Positions 6,264 through 7,649 of a DNA stretch of 7,649 nucleotides are shown piece by piece; the first letter of the stretch is position 1, and every line of letters begins with the position of its first letter. Below the pieces are notes generated by a model, which ran no database searches, was not told the origin of the DNA, and was given only the letters and a program-made list of their open reading frames with translations. Source of the stretch: WHSM01 sp050701635 (lineage in GTDB: Bacteria > Actinomycetota > Actinomycetes > Mycobacteriales > Micromonosporaceae); assembly GCA_050701635.1 (NCBI GenBank), contig JBOGDF010000269.1, positions 1 to 7,649 on the forward strand, in the 5' to 3' direction. A program made the position numbers and the translations under genes.

Positions 6264-6272
6264 TTATCCACA
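6264..6272 (+). promoter_or_regulatory. Perfect DnaA-type box TTATCCACA
   Basis: TTATCCACA is identical to the high-affinity E. coli DnaA box and lies in the most A/T-rich patch of the intergenic region. No second box was seen in the window, so this is not an origin. It could be a regulatory or titration site near the sdh promoter, or chance. Confidence 0.45.
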
Positions 6273-6344
6273 AACGGCCCAAAGCCGGTCAGCAACGCTT
6301 CCGAAACCATCTCGTCACACGCCACACTCCCCGGACACGGATGC

Positions 6345-6389
6345 CGGGCGGTGCGGCGTAACCTGTGCTCCGACTCATGACACCGCCCG
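6345..6389. repeat. Inverted repeat enclosing the candidate sdh promoter
   Basis: CGGGCGGTG (6345-6353) is the exact reverse complement of CACCGCCCG (6381-6389), with 27 bases between. A competing pairing exists: GCCGGGCG (6343-6350) with CGCCCGGC (6388-6395). The repeat flanks the candidate -10 box and the predicted start of transcription, which suggests an operator or a folded leader. Confidence 0.45.
6359..6364 (+). promoter_or_regulatory. Candidate -10 box of the sdh operon
   Basis: TAACCT fits TANNNT and would start transcription near 6371, giving a leader of about 104 bases before sdhC. No good -35 hexamer is present at the normal distance, so an activator or an alternative sigma factor may be needed, or the call is wrong. 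Confidence 0.35.
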
Positions 6390-6442
6390 CCCGGCGCACA
6401 GGCCGCGCCGCCGCAGCCGGCACCACCCGGACGGTGGACTGA
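6377..6442 (+). CDS. Possible 21-codon leader ORF upstream of sdhC
   Basis: An ATG about six bases after the predicted transcription start opens a 21-codon frame ending in TGA at 6440-6442. The peptide is rich in Ala, Arg and Thr and resembles nothing I know. It has no ribosome-binding site and could only be read from an almost leaderless mRNA. It could equally be a chance frame. Confidence 0.15.
   Translation: MTPPARRTGRAAAAGTTRTVD
6392..6410 (+). other. Hairpin in the sdhC leader
   Basis: CGGCGC (6392-6397) pairs with GCGCCG (6405-6410) around a seven-base loop. A second small stem, CCACC (6423-6427) with GGTGG (6433-6437), follows. Neither matches a known riboswitch class as far as I can tell. 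The ribosome-binding site further down is left free by both. Confidence 0.3.
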
Positions 6443-6462
6443 GTGGCTGAACCTCGGCACCT

Positions 6463-6467
6463 AGGAG
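6463..6467 (+). promoter_or_regulatory. Ribosome-binding site of sdhC
   Basis: AGGAG, seven bases before the ATG at 6475, fixes the start of sdhC. Confidence 0.7.
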
Positions 6468-6474
6468 CGAGTAG

Positions 6475-7290
6475 ATGACGACGACGGCGACGGAGCCGGC
6501 GCGCCCGCCTGGGCCGCGCCCACGGGCCGCGATCACCGCCAAGACCTTGCGTACGGACCGATGGTGGCTGGCGCCGCTGCTCACGGTCGTCGGGCTGACC
6601 GCCTGGGTCGGCTACGCGGTGTTCCGCACGTTCATGCACAACTACTACTGGGTGGACGCGTACCAGTACCTGACGCCGTTCTACTCGCCGTGCGTGACGG
6701 AGCGCTGTGTCGAGGGCGCGGCCCACTTCGGCACCTGGCTGCCGGGCTGGTGGATCCTGCCCGAGGCGGCATTCAGCCTGCCGTTCCTGCTGCTGTTCCG
6801 GCTCACCTGCTACTACTACCGCAAGGCGTACTACCGGTCGTTCTGGCTCTCGCCACCCGCGTGCGCGGTGCCGGACGGGCACGCGTCGTACTCCGGCGAG
6901 ACCCGGTTCCCGCTGGTCTTCCAGAACGCGCACCGGTACGCCTTCTACGCCGCCGGCGTCATCTCGGTCATCAACACGTACGACGCGATCCTCGCCATGC
7001 ACAGCCCGAGCGGCTTCGGGTTCGGGCTCGGCAACGTGATCATCTGGGGCAACGTGCTGATGCTCTGGGCGTACACCCTGTCGTGCCACTCCTGCCGGCA
7101 CATCATCGGCGGGCGGCTGAAGAGCTTCTCCAAGCACCCGGTCCGCTACCGGCTCTGGGGGTACGTGTCCTGGCTGAACGTACGGCACATGAGCCTGGCG
7201 TGGATCACCCTCGGGACGCTCGCCGTCACCGACTTCTACATCATGGCCGTCGCTGCCGGCTGGATCTCCGACCTGCGGTTCGTGGGGTAA
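6475..7290 (+). CDS. sdhC: Succinate dehydrogenase membrane anchor, Sdh1 type
   Basis: Membrane subunit that anchors complex II and passes electrons from succinate oxidation to menaquinone. The 271-residue protein has a cytoplasmic tail rich in Pro and basic residues (1-29) and five predicted transmembrane helices (about 31-52, 92-111, 153-175, 187-206, 239-261). It resembles the single large anchor of M. tuberculosis Sdh1 (Rv0249c, about 273 residues) rather than the paired small SdhC/SdhD of other systems. Between helices 4 and 5 lies C204-H205-S-C207-R-H209, and further histidines (H153, H238) sit at the same predicted cytoplasmic face. The M. smegmatis Sdh1 structure was reported to hold a Rieske-type [2Fe-2S] cluster in the membrane part instead of haem, and these residues are plausible ligands here. 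C73 and C78 lie in the predicted external loop. It is followed four bases later by sdhA in the usual anchor-flavoprotein order. Confidence 0.88.
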   Translation: MTTTATEPARPPGPRPRAAITAKTLRTDRWWLAPLLTVVGLTAWVGYAVFRTFMHNYYWVDAYQYLTPFYSPCVTERCVEGAAHFGTWLPGWWILPEAAFSLPFLLLFRLTCYYYRKAYYRSFWLSPPACAVPDGHASYSGETRFPLVFQNAHRYAFYAAGVISVINTYDAILAMHSPSGFGFGLGNVIIWGNVLMLWAYTLSCHSCRHIIGGRLKSFSKHPVRYRLWGYVSWLNVRHMSLAWITLGTLAVTDFYIMAVAAGWISDLRFVG

Positions 7291-7294
7291 TCAG

Positions 7295-7649
7295 ATGACT
7301 GACATTGCGAAGCACTCCTACGACGTGGTCGTGATCGGTGCCGGCGGCGCCGGGCTGCGCGCCGCGATCGAGGCCCGGCTGGCCGGCAAGAAGACCGCGA
7401 TCATCTCCAAGTCGCTGTTCGGCAAGGCGCACACGGTGATGGCCGAGGGCGGCGCCGCCGCCGCGATGGCGAACGTGAACAGCAACGACAGCTGGAAGGT
7501 CCACTTCCGGGACACCATGCGGGGCGGGAAGTTCCTCAACAACTTCCGGATGGCCGAGCTGCACGCCCAGGAGTCCCCGGACCGGATCTGGGAGCTGGAG
7601 ACGTACGGCGCGCTGTTCGACCGTACGCCGGACGGCAAGATCTCCCAGC
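7295..7649 (+). CDS. sdhA: Succinate dehydrogenase flavoprotein subunit, 5' part only
   Basis: The catalytic subunit of complex II, which oxidises succinate to fumarate using covalently bound FAD. Only the first 118 residues are in the window and the frame runs open off its end; Sdh1-type SdhA proteins are about 640 residues. Visible are the dinucleotide-binding GAGGAG (15-20) after a VVVIG strand, and K-S-L-F-G-K-A-H46-T-V-M-A-E-G-G, where H46 corresponds to the histidine that carries FAD in E. coli SdhA (His45). The start ATG follows the sdhC stop by four bases, with GGGG at 7284-7287 as a modest ribosome-binding site. The iron-sulfur subunit sdhB would be expected just beyond the window. 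Fumarate reductase or L-aspartate oxidase are relatives, but the anchor gene in front makes Sdh the best reading. Confidence 0.92.
   Translation, partial: MTDIAKHSYDVVVIGAGGAGLRAAIEARLAGKKTAIISKSLFGKAHTVMAEGGAAAAMANVNSNDSWKVHFRDTMRGGKFLNNFRMAELHAQESPDRIWELETYGALFDRTPDGKISQ

Noticed and set aside
1..7649. CRISPR arrays, tRNA or rRNA genes, insertion sequences, attachment sites
   Set aside because: No regularly spaced repeats, no tRNA-like cloverleaf sequence, no transposase motifs and no terminal repeats were seen. Coding density and composition are even throughout.

Overview
The window comes from a high-GC actinomycete. Third codon positions are almost all G or C. It encodes MshB, a mycothiol enzyme found only in actinobacteria, and a mycobacterial-type (Sdh1-like) succinate dehydrogenase. 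GTG and TTG starts, and genes that appear to be leaderless, fit the same group. The dense use of GTAC, with the otherwise rare codons CGT and GTA placed in CGTAC contexts, suggests Micromonosporaceae. That family assignment is an impression from composition, not a proof.

Layout. On the minus strand, 3-908 is a complete mshB. A 76-base divergent intergenic region separates it from a plus-strand gene of 666 codons (985-2985), which has the fold and conserved blocks of a dipeptidyl-peptidase-IV/S9 peptidase but lacks the Ser, Asp and His of the catalytic triad. Its stop overlaps by four bases (GTGA) the start of a 678-residue two-domain short-chain dehydrogenase (2982-5018), which resembles bifunctional fatty acyl-CoA/ACP reductases. 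A near-perfect 21-base palindrome with 10-base arms sits at that junction, just before the second gene's Shine-Dalgarno sequence.

After a 111-base gap holding a weak hairpin and a sigma-B/sigma-F-like promoter candidate, two small genes overlap by ATGA: an SRPBCC-fold protein (5130-5639) and a 96-residue protein of the DUF6158 type (5636-5926). A pterin-4a-carbinolamine dehydratase (5936-6235) follows and appears to be transcribed leaderless, its -10 box beginning with the stop codon of the gene before.

The 239-base region 6236-6474 holds a perfect TTATCCACA DnaA-type box, a candidate promoter inside an inverted repeat, a possible leader ORF, small hairpins and a strong ribosome-binding site. 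It leads into the start of a complex II operon: the membrane anchor sdhC (6475-7290) and, four bases on, the N-terminal 118 residues of the flavoprotein sdhA, cut by the window end.

How the genes work together: mshB (redox thiol synthesis), the acyl reductase (lipid/fatty alcohol), the dehydratase (pterin recycling) and sdh (respiration) are mostly independent housekeeping units. The two tight pairs are pseudopeptidase plus acyl reductase, and SRPBCC plus DUF6158. The most unusual element is the intact but apparently catalytically dead S9 peptidase, translationally coupled to the acyl reductase.
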